Below are positions 36,058 through 44,394 of a stretch of 64,000 nt of DNA, piece by piece (within the stretch, counting starts at the first letter, position 1; each line of letters begins with the position of its first letter). The position numbers were made by a program, and so were the translations under genes. The notes beneath the pieces are model-generated. The model saw only the letters and a program-made list of their open reading frames with translations, was not told the DNA's origin and did no database searches. This DNA is from Fusobacterium ulcerans (lineage in GTDB: Bacteria > Fusobacteriota > Fusobacteriia > Fusobacteriales > Fusobacteriaceae), in assembly GCF_003019675.1 (NCBI RefSeq), contig NZ_CP028105.1, positions 1,318,282 through 1,382,281 of the forward strand, read 5' to 3'.

Positions 36058-36075
36058 TATTATTATTCATATACA
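36058..36075 (-). repeat. 18-bp origin-type element, - strand copy, gyrB-gyrA gap
   Basis: Exact match to TGTATATNNWYAATAATA on the minus strand (variable bases GAAT, as at 40216 and 42402), between the gyrB stop and gyrA. Confidence 0.75.
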
Positions 36076-36081
36076 TATTAA

Positions 36082-37989
36082 TTAGATATCAAGATTTTTT
36101 ACATATACTGCATTCTCTTCTATAAACTCTCTTCTAGGATCTACTTTATCTCCCATCAATTTATCAAACAACATATCTGCTGCTCTTGCATCGTCTATAG
36201 TCACCTGTAGAAGTGTTCTTGTATCAGGGTTCATAGTTGTATCCCAAAGCTGTTCAGGATTCATCTCTCCCAGCCCTTTATATCTTTGCAGAGTATATTT
36301 TCTGTCATCCCCTTCAAAAACATCTGTTATCTCTTTAAGTTCTTTATCTGTATAAGCATATCTTATTTGCTTACCTGTAGTTATCTTATATAGAGGCGGC
36401 TGTGCAATATATACATTCCCGTTATAAATAAGATCTACCATAAATCTATAAATGAAAGTAAGAAGCAGTGTTCTAATGTGAGCTCCATCTACATCGGCAT
36501 CTGTCATAAGTATTATCTTCCCATATCTAAGTTTTTCTATATTGAAACTGTCTCCAATACTTGTACCAAAAGCTGTTATCATAGCCCTTACTTCATTATT
36601 CTCAAGTGATTTATGAAGTCCTGCTTTTTCCACATTAAGTATTTTACCTCTCAAAGGCAGTATAGCTTGATGTGATCTATCTCTTCCTTGCTTTGCTGAT
36701 CCTCCTGCTGAATCTCCCTCAACTATATAAATTTCACATTCATCAGGATTTTTAGATGAACAGTCAGCAAGTTTACCAGGAAGTGATCCAACTTCAAGAA
36801 CTGATTTTCTAAGTACTAATTCTCTAGCTTTTTGAGCTGCTTCTCTGGCTTTTTTAGAATTAAGTATTTTTTCTATTATTATTTTAGTATCATTAGGATT
36901 ATCTTCCAGAACTATTTTCAGATTAGTTCCTACCAAAGTTGATACTATACCTGTAACCTCAGAATTTCCAAGCTTTGTTTTAGTCTGTCCTTCAAATTGA
37001 GGCTGAGGAACTTTTACAGATACAATTGCTGTAACTCCCTCTCTGATATCATTTCCTTGAAGTTTTCCATCTTTTTCCTTCAGATATCCCTGAGCCTTTC
37101 CTACATCATTTATTACTCTTGTCAAAGCAGTTCTAAATCCACTTACATGAGTTCCTCCCTCATGAGTATTGATGTTATTTACAAATGAGTATATAACCTC
37201 TGCTTGATTCACTGTATAGAGAAAAGCTATATCCACAGTTACATTATCTACTTCTCCTGACATATATATTGGTTCTGGTATAAGCTTTTCAGTTTCCTCT
37301 GTTATCTCTTTAAGGAAATCTACTATACCCCCCTCAAATTTAAATTCCTCTTTTTTATATGGCTCTTTTCTGCTGTCACTAAGGTGTATTTCTAAACCTT
37401 TATTCAAATAAGCTAACTCTTTTAATCTATTCTTTAAAGTATTGTAATCATAAATAAGAGTTTCAAATATCTCATGGTCTGCTTTAAATCTTACTGATGT
37501 TCCATGGTCTGTTGTCACTCCAATCTCTTTTACATCCTCTTCAGGTATTCCTCTGTTATATTTTTGATACCAAATTTTTCCATCTGTTTTTACAGTTACA
37601 TCTGTCCATTCTGAAAGAGCATTTACTACTGATACCCCTACTCCATGAAGTCCTCCTGATACTTTGTAGTTGTCATTTTCAAATTTTCCTCCTGCATGCA
37701 ATACAGTAAGTACTATTTCTAGAGCCGATTTATTGTATTTTGGATGTATGCCAACTGGTATTCCTCTTCCATTATCAATTACTTCTATAATGTTATCTGG
37801 AAGTATGTTTACTATAATTTTATCACAATATCCTGCAAGAGCTTCGTCTACAGCATTGTCCACTATTTCCCATACAAGATGGTGAAGTCCTCTTTCAGAA
37901 GTGGTCCCTATATACATTCCAGGCCTTTTTCTTACAGCCTCCAGTCCTTCAAGGACCGTAATATTTTCCGCTTGATAATTATTACTCAT
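36082..37989 (-). CDS. gyrB: DNA gyrase subunit B
   Basis: A 635-residue ATPase subunit of gyrase. The GHKL site is seen in [19 protein letters not shown] (Mg-binding Asn), [15 protein letters not shown] and [20 protein letters not shown]; the TOPRIM domain shows [20 protein letters not shown] and [18 protein letters not shown]; the tail [15 protein letters not shown] contacts DNA and GyrA. Length is typical for the form without the enterobacterial insert. It overlaps the 3' end of remB by 8 bp, part of the recF-to-gyrA origin cluster. Confidence 0.97.
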   Translation of the reverse strand: MSNNYQAENITVLEGLEAVRKRPGMYIGTTSERGLHHLVWEIVDNAVDEALAGYCDKIIVNILPDNIIEVIDNGRGIPVGIHPKYNKSALEIVLTVLHAGGKFENDNYKVSGGLHGVGVSVVNALSEWTDVTVKTDGKIWYQKYNRGIPEEDVKEIGVTTDHGTSVRFKADHEIFETLIYDYNTLKNRLKELAYLNKGLEIHLSDSRKEPYKKEEFKFEGGIVDFLKEITEETEKLIPEPIYMSGEVDNVTVDIAFLYTVNQAEVIYSFVNNINTHEGGTHVSGFRTALTRVINDVGKAQGYLKEKDGKLQGNDIREGVTAIVSVKVPQPQFEGQTKTKLGNSEVTGIVSTLVGTNLKIVLEDNPNDTKIIIEKILNSKKAREAAQKARELVLRKSVLEVGSLPGKLADCSSKNPDECEIYIVEGDSAGGSAKQGRDRSHQAILPLRGKILNVEKAGLHKSLENNEVRAMITAFGTSIGDSFNIEKLRYGKIILMTDADVDGAHIRTLLLTFIYRFMVDLIYNGNVYIAQPPLYKITTGKQIRYAYTDKELKEITDVFEGDDRKYTLQRYKGLGEMNPEQLWDTTMNPDTRTLLQVTIDDARAADMLFDKLMGDKVDPRREFIEENAVYVKNLDI

Positions 37990-38251
37990 TACTATTACTA
38001 CCTCCGCTTATTCTAATATACTCGTTTCCTCGGCTCATCAAAGTTGATAGTGCATATGAAGTAAAATATATTTTACTATCAGTTATCACTGCACTTTTTT
38101 CAGCTTCTGGAGCTAAATTTATTATTTTTTTTATTTTTATTTCATTATTATAAAATTCAAAGTTATTACTGCTTTTTAAATGTATATAGTCAATAATAAT
38201 TACTATATCCTTTGCCGATAATACTAATTCATTTTCTAAATAAATATACAT
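37982..38251 (-). CDS. RemB/YaaB-type DUF370 protein
   Basis: An 89-residue protein opening [20 protein letters not shown], the same start pattern as B. subtilis YaaB (RemB), a DUF370 protein encoded between recF and gyrB. The C-terminal [19 protein letters not shown] matches the YYSPLSSSTL-type segment. RemA relatives form DNA-binding rings that control matrix and osmolyte genes; the role of RemB is poorly known. Position between recF/dciA and gyrB is conserved with Firmicutes, strengthening the call. One 18-bp repeat is embedded in its coding sequence. Confidence 0.75.
   Translation of the reverse strand: MYIYLENELVLSAKDIVIIIDYIHLKSSNNFEFYNNEIKIKKIINLAPEAEKSAVITDSKIYFTSYALSTLMSRGNEYIRISGGSNSNE
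38181..38198 (+). repeat. 18-bp origin-type element inside remB
   Basis: Exact match to TGTATATNNWYAATAATA (variable bases AGTC) within the remB coding region, on the strand opposite to the gene. Confidence 0.75.
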
Positions 38252-38254
38252 GTT

Positions 38255-38797
38255 TCATCCTCTGCCTTTTTTATCTTGGCATATTTTACACATATCTTTT
38301 GGACTTTTGAAATACGCTCCACATTCTGGACATTTTTTATACCCTGCCTTTAATAAACGCTGCTCTTTTTTTTCAGCAGATTTTTTCAAATACTCTATTT
38401 TTTGAAATATATTCATTTCATTTAAATCTATATCTAAATATTTATCTTCAGAAACTTCCTCTTCTGATAAATTATTATTGGCTGTATACACATCATTATA
38501 TATCTCTTCTTCTTTTATTTTAGAGATGCGAAATGACATATTATTTATTATATTGGCATTTAATATTTCATTAACTTTATCTATATATTTTTTCTTGTTC
38601 ATTTCCATAAAATGAAGCACTGATGAACTTTCCACAACAATATAGAGCATGTTCTCTTTTATGTAAAGAACCTGGCTTTTTTCTGAAAGTTTTCCTGTTA
38701 TATCTTTCCACTGAGCTTTAAGAATGCCTTCTTTTAGCTTTCTACTTTTCTCAATTGCCCTTTCTATCATTCTCCCTATATTCTCTATCTCTATCAT
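38255..38797 (-). CDS. DciA-like DUF721 protein with C-terminal zinc ribbon
   Basis: I choose the ATG complementary to 38795-38797 (GGTGA site); 180 residues, overlapping the end of recF by 47 bp. The N-terminal 90 residues fit DUF721/DciA: GRMIERAIEKSRKLKEGILK, AQWKDITGKLSEKSQVLYIK, MLYIVVESSSVLHFMEMNKK. DciA loads or activates the replicative helicase DnaB in bacteria lacking DnaC/DnaI. The C-terminus adds KKCPECGAYFKSPKDMCKIC, two CxxC pairs typical of a zinc ribbon, after an acidic linker. Placement next to recF near the origin fits a replication role. Confidence 0.75.
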   Translation of the reverse strand: MIEIENIGRMIERAIEKSRKLKEGILKAQWKDITGKLSEKSQVLYIKENMLYIVVESSSVLHFMEMNKKKYIDKVNEILNANIINNMSFRISKIKEEEIYNDVYTANNNLSEEEVSEDKYLDIDLNEMNIFQKIEYLKKSAEKKEQRLLKAGYKKCPECGAYFKSPKDMCKICQDKKGRG

Positions 38798-39887
38798 AGC
38801 TAATTTCACCTTTTTCCACATAGAAATCCTTAGTATCTATTCCAAGTCCTCCTGTTGAACTTATAAAGACCTGTATATTTCTTTTTTCCAGATAGTTCAA
38901 TATACTATCCTTTCTATTAGAATCAAAATAGGAAGATATATCATCAATTATAAGAATTGGGCTCTCTTTTTTCTCTCTTAACACCATATCTATTTCTGAA
39001 AGTTTCAAAGAAAAAATAATTGATTTTTTTTCCCCTTGAGATGCTGTTGATTTAGCTTCATAAGAATTTAAAAAAAATAAAAAATCATCTTTTTGAGGTC
39101 CAGAAAGTGAAAAACCATATCTTAATTCTTGTCCTAATTTTTCTTCTATTCTTTTTCTAAGAGCATCTTCTATCTCTTTTAAAGTCATTTTTTTTACATT
39201 TCCAAGATGACATTGATATTGAAGACTCAACTCTTTTTTATCATCAAAAAGTTTTCTGTAGTTCAGATTAAGTATAATGGATATTTTTTTTACATACTCC
39301 ATTCTTTTTTCTATAACCTTAGCTCCATACTTCACAAATTCATCTTGATAGATAGCGAATTCAGGTTCTTTATGTTTTTTCTCTTTAAGATATTTATTTC
39401 TTATTTTTAATATCTTATTAAAATTTTTTAATTCCTGAAAATATTCACTACTAGTTTGAGCTATCTCACCATCAAAAAAATTCCTTCTGACAGAAGGAGA
39501 ACCTGTTATCAGTACTATGTCTTCAGGAATATATGTTACTACATTGAGTTTTCCATAAAATTCATCATATTGGACCTTTTTCCCATTATAGCTATATTCT
39601 TTTTTATCTTCATTATTGAATTTTACAGTAAGAGTCTTTTCTCCTATATTATCTTTGTAAACTACATAAACCCCTGTCCGTTTATAGCCATATTTCATCA
39701 TTTCACTACTTTTATTAGTTCTAAAGCTTTTACCTGTAGAATTGAAATACAATGCTTCCAGGAGACTCGTCTTTCCTTGACCATTTTTTCCATAGAAAAG
39801 ATTTAGTTTAGGAAAAAATTTTACATTTCCATCTTGAAGATTTCTAAAATTCACATAATTTATTTCTAGTATTTCCAACCCTTTCAC
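38751..39887 (-). CDS. recF: DNA replication/repair protein RecF
   Basis: An SMC-like ATPase for gap repair. Walker A is FYGKNGQGKTSLLEALYF (about residues 32-48), the signature motif LSGPQKDDFLFFL (about 263-275) and Walker B SPILIIDDISSYFD (about 315-328), in the normal order. The frame opens with GTG at 39885-39887, 378 residues; a TTG four codons later (39873-39875) would place the first strand better relative to other RecF proteins and has GAGGTG upstream, so the exact start is uncertain. It follows yaaA and precedes dciA, as in the dnaA-dnaN-yaaA-recF order of Firmicutes. Confidence 0.94.
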   Translation of the reverse strand: MKGLEILEINYVNFRNLQDGNVKFFPKLNLFYGKNGQGKTSLLEALYFNSTGKSFRTNKSSEMMKYGYKRTGVYVVYKDNIGEKTLTVKFNNEDKKEYSYNGKKVQYDEFYGKLNVVTYIPEDIVLITGSPSVRRNFFDGEIAQTSSEYFQELKNFNKILKIRNKYLKEKKHKEPEFAIYQDEFVKYGAKVIEKRMEYVKKISIILNLNYRKLFDDKKELSLQYQCHLGNVKKMTLKEIEDALRKRIEEKLGQELRYGFSLSGPQKDDFLFFLNSYEAKSTASQGEKKSIIFSLKLSEIDMVLREKKESPILIIDDISSYFDSNRKDSILNYLEKRNIQVFISSTGGLGIDTKDFYVEKGEISYDRDREYRENDRKGN

Positions 39888-39911
39888 CTCAGGCCAATCA
39901 ATATCTCATAA

Positions 39912-40118
39912 TTATTTCACTATGAAAACCTTTCCCTCAGCTTCAACTTTATCACCTGGGTAAAGTTTTTTACCTCTTCTTATCTCTAATTCTCCATTAA
40001 CTTTTACATTTCCTTCAGTTATAAAAAATTTAGCATCTACTCCAGTATCACATACCCCAGTCCATTTTAAAAATTGATCCAGTTTTATAAATTCAGTAGA
40101 TATTTTTACTTCTTCCAT
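39912..40118 (-). CDS. yaaA: S4-domain RNA-binding protein YaaA (RlbA)
   Basis: A 68-residue single S4 domain: IKLDQFLKWTGVCDTGVDAK, FITEGNVKVNGELEIRRGKK, LYPGDKVEAEGKVFIVK. This is the small YaaA/RlbA protein encoded between dnaN and recF in many Gram-positive genomes, associated with ribosome assembly. Here it sits between the Rep-like initiator and recF, which marks the place where dnaA-dnaN are expected. It begins 22 bp after an A/T-rich stretch with GGGGGAAA as ribosome site. Confidence 0.9.
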   Translation of the reverse strand: MEEVKISTEFIKLDQFLKWTGVCDTGVDAKFFITEGNVKVNGELEIRRGKKLYPGDKVEAEGKVFIVK

Positions 40119-40215
40119 TTTTCCCCCTTAAAAAAATTATACTCAAGCAATACGATGCCACTATATATAATACCATATTTTTTGAGATTTTAATAGTTTT
40201 AATATTTCATAAATA

Positions 40216-40233
40216 TGTATATGAATAATAATA
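40216..40233 (+). repeat. 18-bp origin-type element downstream of the Rep-like gene
   Basis: Exact match to TGTATATNNWYAATAATA (variable bases GAAT), in the gap between the Rep-like gene's terminator and yaaA. Confidence 0.8.
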
Positions 40234-40250
40234 AAAATGAATATTTTAAT

Positions 40251-40300
40251 AAAAAAACTGATCAGAATATTTATTTGATATATTTCTGATCAGTTTTTTT
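40251..40300 (-). terminator. Terminator of the Rep-like initiator gene
   Basis: ACTGATCAGAA (40257-40267) pairs with TTCTGATCAGT (40284-40294), extended by A and T runs on both sides. It begins three bases after the stop codon and separates the initiator from yaaA-recF. Confidence 0.88.
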
Positions 40301-40302
40301 AA

Positions 40303-42093
40303 TTATTCATCTTTTATTACTCTTTCAATGTATCTTTTTATGGTATTTAAATATATATTCTTAGATTTTGATTTCATAGTAAGAAGAAAATTAACATCTA
40401 TCCCTTCTTCTTGTGAACATATCTTCAACGCCTTTTCCTCTATCTTCAATTTTTCAAATTCATCATAACTATTATATTCAGCCATTAAATCCTTTGGTAT
40501 GTCAGTATCAGTTATTATATCTTTTATACTGCTTATAACAGGTTTTTTAACACTTCTTCTAGCTTGATTAATTTTTTTCTTACTTTTCAACCCTTTTTCT
40601 TTTACTATATTATTGAAAAGAGTGAGATTTTGTTTATTACTGCTATTCTCATCAGCAGAAATATTTTTTAGTATTCCATTAATATATTGTACAAGAGTTG
40701 TTTTTATATTGCCATTAAGATTTTTATACAGTATAGACAGAACTTCTTTTGCTGTTGCTTCTCCCTCTTCTCTGCATATTTTCTTTATTTTATTATCAGT
40801 TCTTCTGTCCCATGCCCTTTGCACATAGATATTCCTTTTAGCTTTCTGTACCTTTTCCATTACATCTCCTGGAAACTCTATAGCTGGCTCTTTATGCTTA
40901 GTTTCTGGTCTAGGAGTTTTTTCAATTGAACCATACTCAACCACTTCAGCCTCTTCTATGTCTAAATTATTTTTAGCTGCAAGGGATGCTGGTCTTTTTC
41001 TTCCCATATCCTTACCAGTTTTATTTTCAAGAAATGAAGACACATGACATTCTCCATCTTTTTCTTTATTAAAAATATAATCAATATAGTAATTATCCTC
41101 TTCTTTTATATAATCTGAATTGTATTTTATAATATATCCCATTTCTACAAGAACATCAAAAGCTTTTTCAATTCTCTTCAATACTTGTTTAACTCTACAT
41201 AAAATATATTGTTTTGTTTCACCATTTTTATTTATTCTTTCAGTAACTTGCTCTGTTTTCAGAGGAATTATTGCTGCAAGAGTTCTAAGATTAATTCTTC
41301 CATCCATACTTTCATATCTTATTTTACTTATATATTTATATATTCTCCCTGCAATAGGGTCCTTTGTCAATATTTCAAGAAGTGATTTAGAATTATACTT
41401 TATATATCTTTTATCTTTTATCTTTTGCCTTATATTTTTATTCAAGGTAACTCTATAATATATTTTTTTTCCTTTTTTAAGCTTTTGATATGTAAGGAGT
41501 TTAAACTCTTCATCTTCAAATTTATATTTTCCAAGCTTTGTATGATTTGAAACTATAAACTGATACTCTGTATTTTTTAAATTTTTTAAAGCTTGCTCCA
41601 CTTTTGAGTAGTAAGTTCTGTTCATTTTATTTCCAAGAAAACTTACTATAAAATCTGAAATTTCAAATTCTATATACTCATCTGAATCTTCTATCTCTTT
41701 TTTTATTTCATACATCGAAATAAGATATGTATATATTTTTTCCTCAAATGTTGAAGGTTGAAAAACTTTATCAGCATTATCTTTTGCTACAAGAGTACAA
41801 TACATTGTAACTCCTAGATCTTCGAATGAATATTGAAAATTTACCCTTTTATTTTGTTTTTGTGGAGTAAAAAAAGGAAATACAATCATTTCAACAGGAA
41901 TATTAATAATATTCTCTTTAAGATTTAAAAAATTTCCTGTTTCTTTGATAACCACTTCTCTTACTTCTATATCAGGAACAGTATTAAGTTTTATTTCAAC
42001 ATTCCTTATATCTTCTACTAGTGATCCACTTTGTGATATTTTGAAACTATCTAAAATTTCAAAATCATTATCTATAGAGTCATCTTTTTTCAT
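40303..42093 (-). CDS. Rep-like (plasmid-type) replication initiator at the chromosomal origin locus
   Basis: A 596-residue protein occupying the place of dnaA(-dnaN) between the rpmH gap and yaaA-recF-gyrB-gyrA. It has no Walker A loop, so it is not DnaA. Residues about 110-330 look like plasmid Rep winged-helix domains: FEEKIYTYLISMYEIKKEIE, YSKVEQALKNLKNTEYQFIV, VTLNKNIRQKIKDKRYIKYN, SLLEILTKDPIAGRIYKYIS, and KQVLKRIEKAFDVLVEMGYI. A basic linker (about 365-410) leads to a C-terminal helical region with RAWDRRTDNKIKKICREEGE. It begins behind GAGGAG. The adjacent seven 18-bp repeats are its probable binding sites (inference). Assignment as Rep family is by pattern and context; DnaA may exist elsewhere in the genome. 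Confidence 0.75.
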   Translation of the reverse strand: MKKDDSIDNDFEILDSFKISQSGSLVEDIRNVEIKLNTVPDIEVREVVIKETGNFLNLKENIINIPVEMIVFPFFTPQKQNKRVNFQYSFEDLGVTMYCTLVAKDNADKVFQPSTFEEKIYTYLISMYEIKKEIEDSDEYIEFEISDFIVSFLGNKMNRTYYSKVEQALKNLKNTEYQFIVSNHTKLGKYKFEDEEFKLLTYQKLKKGKKIYYRVTLNKNIRQKIKDKRYIKYNSKSLLEILTKDPIAGRIYKYISKIRYESMDGRINLRTLAAIIPLKTEQVTERINKNGETKQYILCRVKQVLKRIEKAFDVLVEMGYIIKYNSDYIKEEDNYYIDYIFNKEKDGECHVSSFLENKTGKDMGRKRPASLAAKNNLDIEEAEVVEYGSIEKTPRPETKHKEPAIEFPGDVMEKVQKAKRNIYVQRAWDRRTDNKIKKICREEGEATAKEVLSILYKNLNGNIKTTLVQYINGILKNISADENSSNKQNLTLFNNIVKEKGLKSKKKINQARRSVKKPVISSIKDIITDTDIPKDLMAEYNSYDEFEKLKIEEKALKICSQEEGIDVNFLLTMKSKSKNIYLNTIKRYIERVIKDE

Positions 42094-42149
42094 AAATTAA
42101 TCTCTCCTCTAAATCGTAAGTAAATATATAAGGTATACTCCAAATAAAA

Positions 42150-42819
42150 TGTATATAATCAATAATATAACATTTTTTATGTATATCCACAATAATATTT
42201 TTTATATCATAAGTATATTAAATTTGTATAAAGACAAGCTCTTGATTTTTAAGGATTTCTAACATACACTCTAAGTAGGAAGATTTTTTTTAATTATTCA
42301 TAACTTCTTAAAAATCAAGGTTTTTATCTTTTGTATATACTCAATAATAAACAACGGAATTTTATTTTAACATAAAATTCAAATAAAATAAAGATTAAAA
42401 ATGTATATGAATAATAATATTTTTTTAAATTCATTGAAAATACTGGTTTACCTCATGTGTATATTGATAATAATATTTTTTGATATTTTTATTCCCAGCT
42501 TTTTTGAGGAGTCTTAGACTTTTTATTTTTTTCAGTCATTGAATTTACTGGAATACTTAATGTGTATATCAATAAAAATAAAATACATATCTTTTTTGAA
42601 TATGTTCTCAATGATATCAATGGTTTTTTGATAATGAATTTTTTATATTGGTCATTACATTAAACAAAAAAACAAAAAAACAAAATAACAACTAATATAT
42701 TTTTTGATGTTGGTCTCTTTATTTTTTTATTTAAAAAAATTGAAGAAATATCAGCTTAAAATTTAGCTGTAGCTATCTAAAATAACCACTTTTCATTTAT
42801 ATGTATATAAGTAATAATA
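42150..42819 (+). repeat. Iteron-like array: seven copies of an 18-bp element
   Basis: Copies start at 42150, 42180, 42332, 42402, 42458, 42563 and 42802, all on the + strand. Six match TGTATATNNWY AATAATA exactly except that the W position is G in the last; the 42563 copy has one mismatch in the right half (AAAAATA). Variable blocks are AATC, CCAC, ACTC, GAAT, TGAT, CAAT, AAGT. The base before the right half is a pyrimidine in all. Spacings are 30, 152, 70, 56, 105 and 239 bp, so it is not a tight tandem array. Likely initiator-binding sites. Confidence 0.82.
42241..42319. repeat. 13-bp inverted repeat in the origin region
   Basis: CTTGATTTTTAAG (42241-42253) and its exact complement CTTAAAAATCAAG (42307-42319), 53 bp apart, between the second and third 18-bp repeats. 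It could be a second protein site or a cruciform-forming element. Confidence 0.7.
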
Positions 42820-42881
42820 ATAAAATTCAATTTTTTTTTGAAAAAATTCTTTAGAAATTTATTAAATTTTCTAATAATTAC

Positions 42882-42910
42882 TTGACAAAACAAGAATTTT
42901 CCTTTAAAAT
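42882..42910 (+). promoter_or_regulatory. Strong promoter of rpmH
   Basis: TTGACA (42882-42887), exactly 17 bp, TAAAAT (42905-42910), 38 bp before rpmH. A fully consensus -35 fits the high expression of a ribosomal protein. Confidence 0.85.
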
Positions 42911-42948
42911 TACTATCTGAAATATAGAATTTTTTTGGAGGTGAAAAA

Positions 42949-43083
42949 ATGAAAAGAACATTCCAACCTAATCAAGCTAAAAGAAAGAAAGATCACGGGT
43001 TCAGAGCTAGAATGGCTACTAAAAACGGAAGAAAAGTTTTAAAAAGAAGAAGAGCTAGAGGAAGACAAGTATTATCAGCATAG
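42949..43083 (+). CDS. rpmH: 50S ribosomal protein L34
   Basis: A 44-residue basic ribosomal protein beginning [20 protein letters not shown] and ending GRQVLSA, nearly identical in pattern to all bacterial L34. It starts 5 bases after GGAGGTG. It is the first gene on the right side of the origin gap and is followed by its own terminator, so it can be expressed well above rnpA. Confidence 0.97.
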   Translation: MKRTFQPNQAKRKKDHGFRARMATKNGRKVLKRRRARGRQVLSA

Positions 43084-43112
43084 AACCCGGTGTTTTAAAC
43101 CACCGGGTTTTT
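43084..43112 (+). terminator. Terminator after rpmH
   Basis: AACCCGGTG (43084-43092) pairs with CACCGGGTT (43101-43109), followed by T. The unusually G/C-rich stem begins right after the rpmH stop; rnpA needs read-through or its own promoter. Confidence 0.9.
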
Positions 43113-43168
43113 ACAAGAGATAGTTATCGTGAAATATATAATTCAAAATTATCGGGAGTTTTAATACT

Positions 43169-43519
43169 ATGAATAATTTAAAAAAAGACAGAGAGTTTCA
43201 AATAATCTACAATTCTGGAAGAAAAAGTTTTGGTTATTACTCTCTTATTTTTTTTAAAAAGAATGAAGAAAATTTGAAGAGATGCGGTTTCGTTGTAAGT
43301 AAAAAAACTGGAAATGCGGTTTGTCGGAATAGGCTTAAAAGATTATTTAGGGAGTATTATCGTAAATTTGAAAATCAGCTCAAGGACGGATATGATATCA
43401 TTTTCGTAGCCAAGAGGACAGCTGGAGAGAAAGTGAAAACTCTCAAGTATCAGGATATGGAAAAAGATCTCATGAAAGTTATGAAGAGCAGCAAGCTTTT
43501 TAAAAGTCAGGAAAGTTAA
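43169..43519 (+). CDS. rnpA: Ribonuclease P protein component
   Basis: A 116-residue basic protein partnering the RNase P RNA for tRNA 5' maturation. [20 protein letters not shown] near the start, the RNR motif in [20 protein letters not shown] (about residues 47-66) and [11 protein letters not shown] are the family marks. It lies 86 bp after rpmH and ends two bases before yidD. The classical rpmH-rnpA-yidD-yidC-jag-mnmE-mnmG order supports the call. GGGAG lies 12 bases before the ATG. Confidence 0.96.
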   Translation: MNNLKKDREFQIIYNSGRKSFGYYSLIFFKKNEENLKRCGFVVSKKTGNAVCRNRLKRLFREYYRKFENQLKDGYDIIFVAKRTAGEKVKTLKYQDMEKDLMKVMKSSKLFKSQES

Positions 43520-43521
43520 AT

Positions 43522-43767
43522 ATGAAAAAAATTATACTTTGTATGATAAGATTCTACCAAAAGTATATATCAATATTTTTAGGAAAAAACTGTAGGTTTA
43601 TTCCTACATGTTCAGCCTATACATATGAGGCTGTTGAGAAATTCGGTGTTGTAAAAGGTGTATATCTGGGAATTAAAAGGATTATAAAATGTCACCCATT
43701 TAACCCAGGAGGGTTTGACCCTGTACCTGAAAAGAAAGAAAAGAAAAAATTTCGGGAGGATAAATGA
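43522..43767 (+). CDS. yidD: Membrane protein insertion efficiency factor YidD
   Basis: An 81-residue small membrane-associated protein. The core [40 protein letters not shown] and [17 protein letters not shown] are diagnostic. YidD helps YidC-dependent insertion of membrane proteins. Its gene overlaps yidC by 4 bp (ATGA type), so the two are translated together. Confidence 0.96.
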   Translation: MKKIILCMIRFYQKYISIFLGKNCRFIPTCSAYTYEAVEKFGVVKGVYLGIKRIIKCHPFNPGGFDPVPEKKEKKKFREDK

Positions 43768-44390
43768 AATATATTAGTGGTATTTATGGATTATTAAAGG
43801 GAGTCATAGAAGCTATGCTGGTTTTTATGCATCATCTTACAGGAAATTTTGGACTTGCTATTATCGGAGTAACTATTTTAATGAAAATAATACTTCTTCC
43901 ATTAACTTTAAAACAAGATAAATCTATGAAGAGTATGAAGAAATTACAACCTGAATTGGATAAATTAAAAGAAAAGTATAAAGGCGATCCTAAAATGCTT
44001 AATCAGAAAACAATGGAACTTTATCAACAACACAAAGTTAATCCTGCTGGGGGATGTCTTCCTCTATTGGTTCAATTACCAATATTATGGGCGTTGTTTG
44101 GAGTATTAAGAGGTGGAATTGTACCTCAAGATTCAACATTCTTATGGATGGAACTTGTTAAACCAGATCCTTTTTATATCCTTCCAGTATTAAACGGGGT
44201 TGTATCATTTGTACAGCAGAAAGTGATGGGATCATCAGATAATCCTCAAATGAAAAATATGATGTATATGTTCCCTATCATGATGGTATTTATTTCTTAT
44301 AAAATGCCAGCTGGATTACAAATTTATTGGTTAACATCAAGTTTGGCAGGAGTTATTCAGCAGTATCTGATTATGAAAAGAGGGGAGTAA
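43764..44390 (+). CDS. yidC: Membrane protein insertase YidC (short, Gram-positive type)
   Basis: A 208-residue insertase with about five helices. It carries [20 protein letters not shown] with the conserved helix-loop ([20 protein letters not shown]), the charged coil [20 protein letters not shown], and [20 protein letters not shown]. The large periplasmic domain of proteobacterial YidC is missing, as in Firmicutes, though the efflux genes here indicate an outer membrane. There is also no lipoprotein signal peptide. It works with YidD and the Sec channel. Confidence 0.95.
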   Translation: MKYISGIYGLLKGVIEAMLVFMHHLTGNFGLAIIGVTILMKIILLPLTLKQDKSMKSMKKLQPELDKLKEKYKGDPKMLNQKTMELYQQHKVNPAGGCLPLLVQLPILWALFGVLRGGIVPQDSTFLWMELVKPDPFYILPVLNGVVSFVQQKVMGSSDNPQMKNMMYMFPIMMVFISYKMPAGLQIYWLTSSLAGVIQQYLIMKRGE

Positions 44391-44394
44391 TTTT

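Larger units (their letters stand above)
42094..42948. other. Putative chromosomal replication origin region
   Basis: An 855-bp gene-free gap between divergent initiator and rpmH, at the switch of transcription direction. It contains seven 18-bp repeats on one strand, a 13-bp inverted repeat (42241-42253 with 42307-42319), an A-rich tract of AACAAAAA units (about 42662-42688), and several long A/T stretches suitable for strand opening. Only one near-DnaA box is visible, ATATCCACA at 42184-42192, and it lies inside a repeat. The rpmH promoter occupies the right end. Confidence 0.7.

Noticed and set aside
42184-42192. ATATCCACA as a DnaA box
   Set aside because: Single, imperfect, and contained within an 18-bp repeat; no cluster of similar boxes is seen.
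43084-43112. G/C-rich hairpin after rpmH as a replication element
   Set aside because: It is a plain intrinsic terminator: stem plus T run immediately after the rpmH stop codon.
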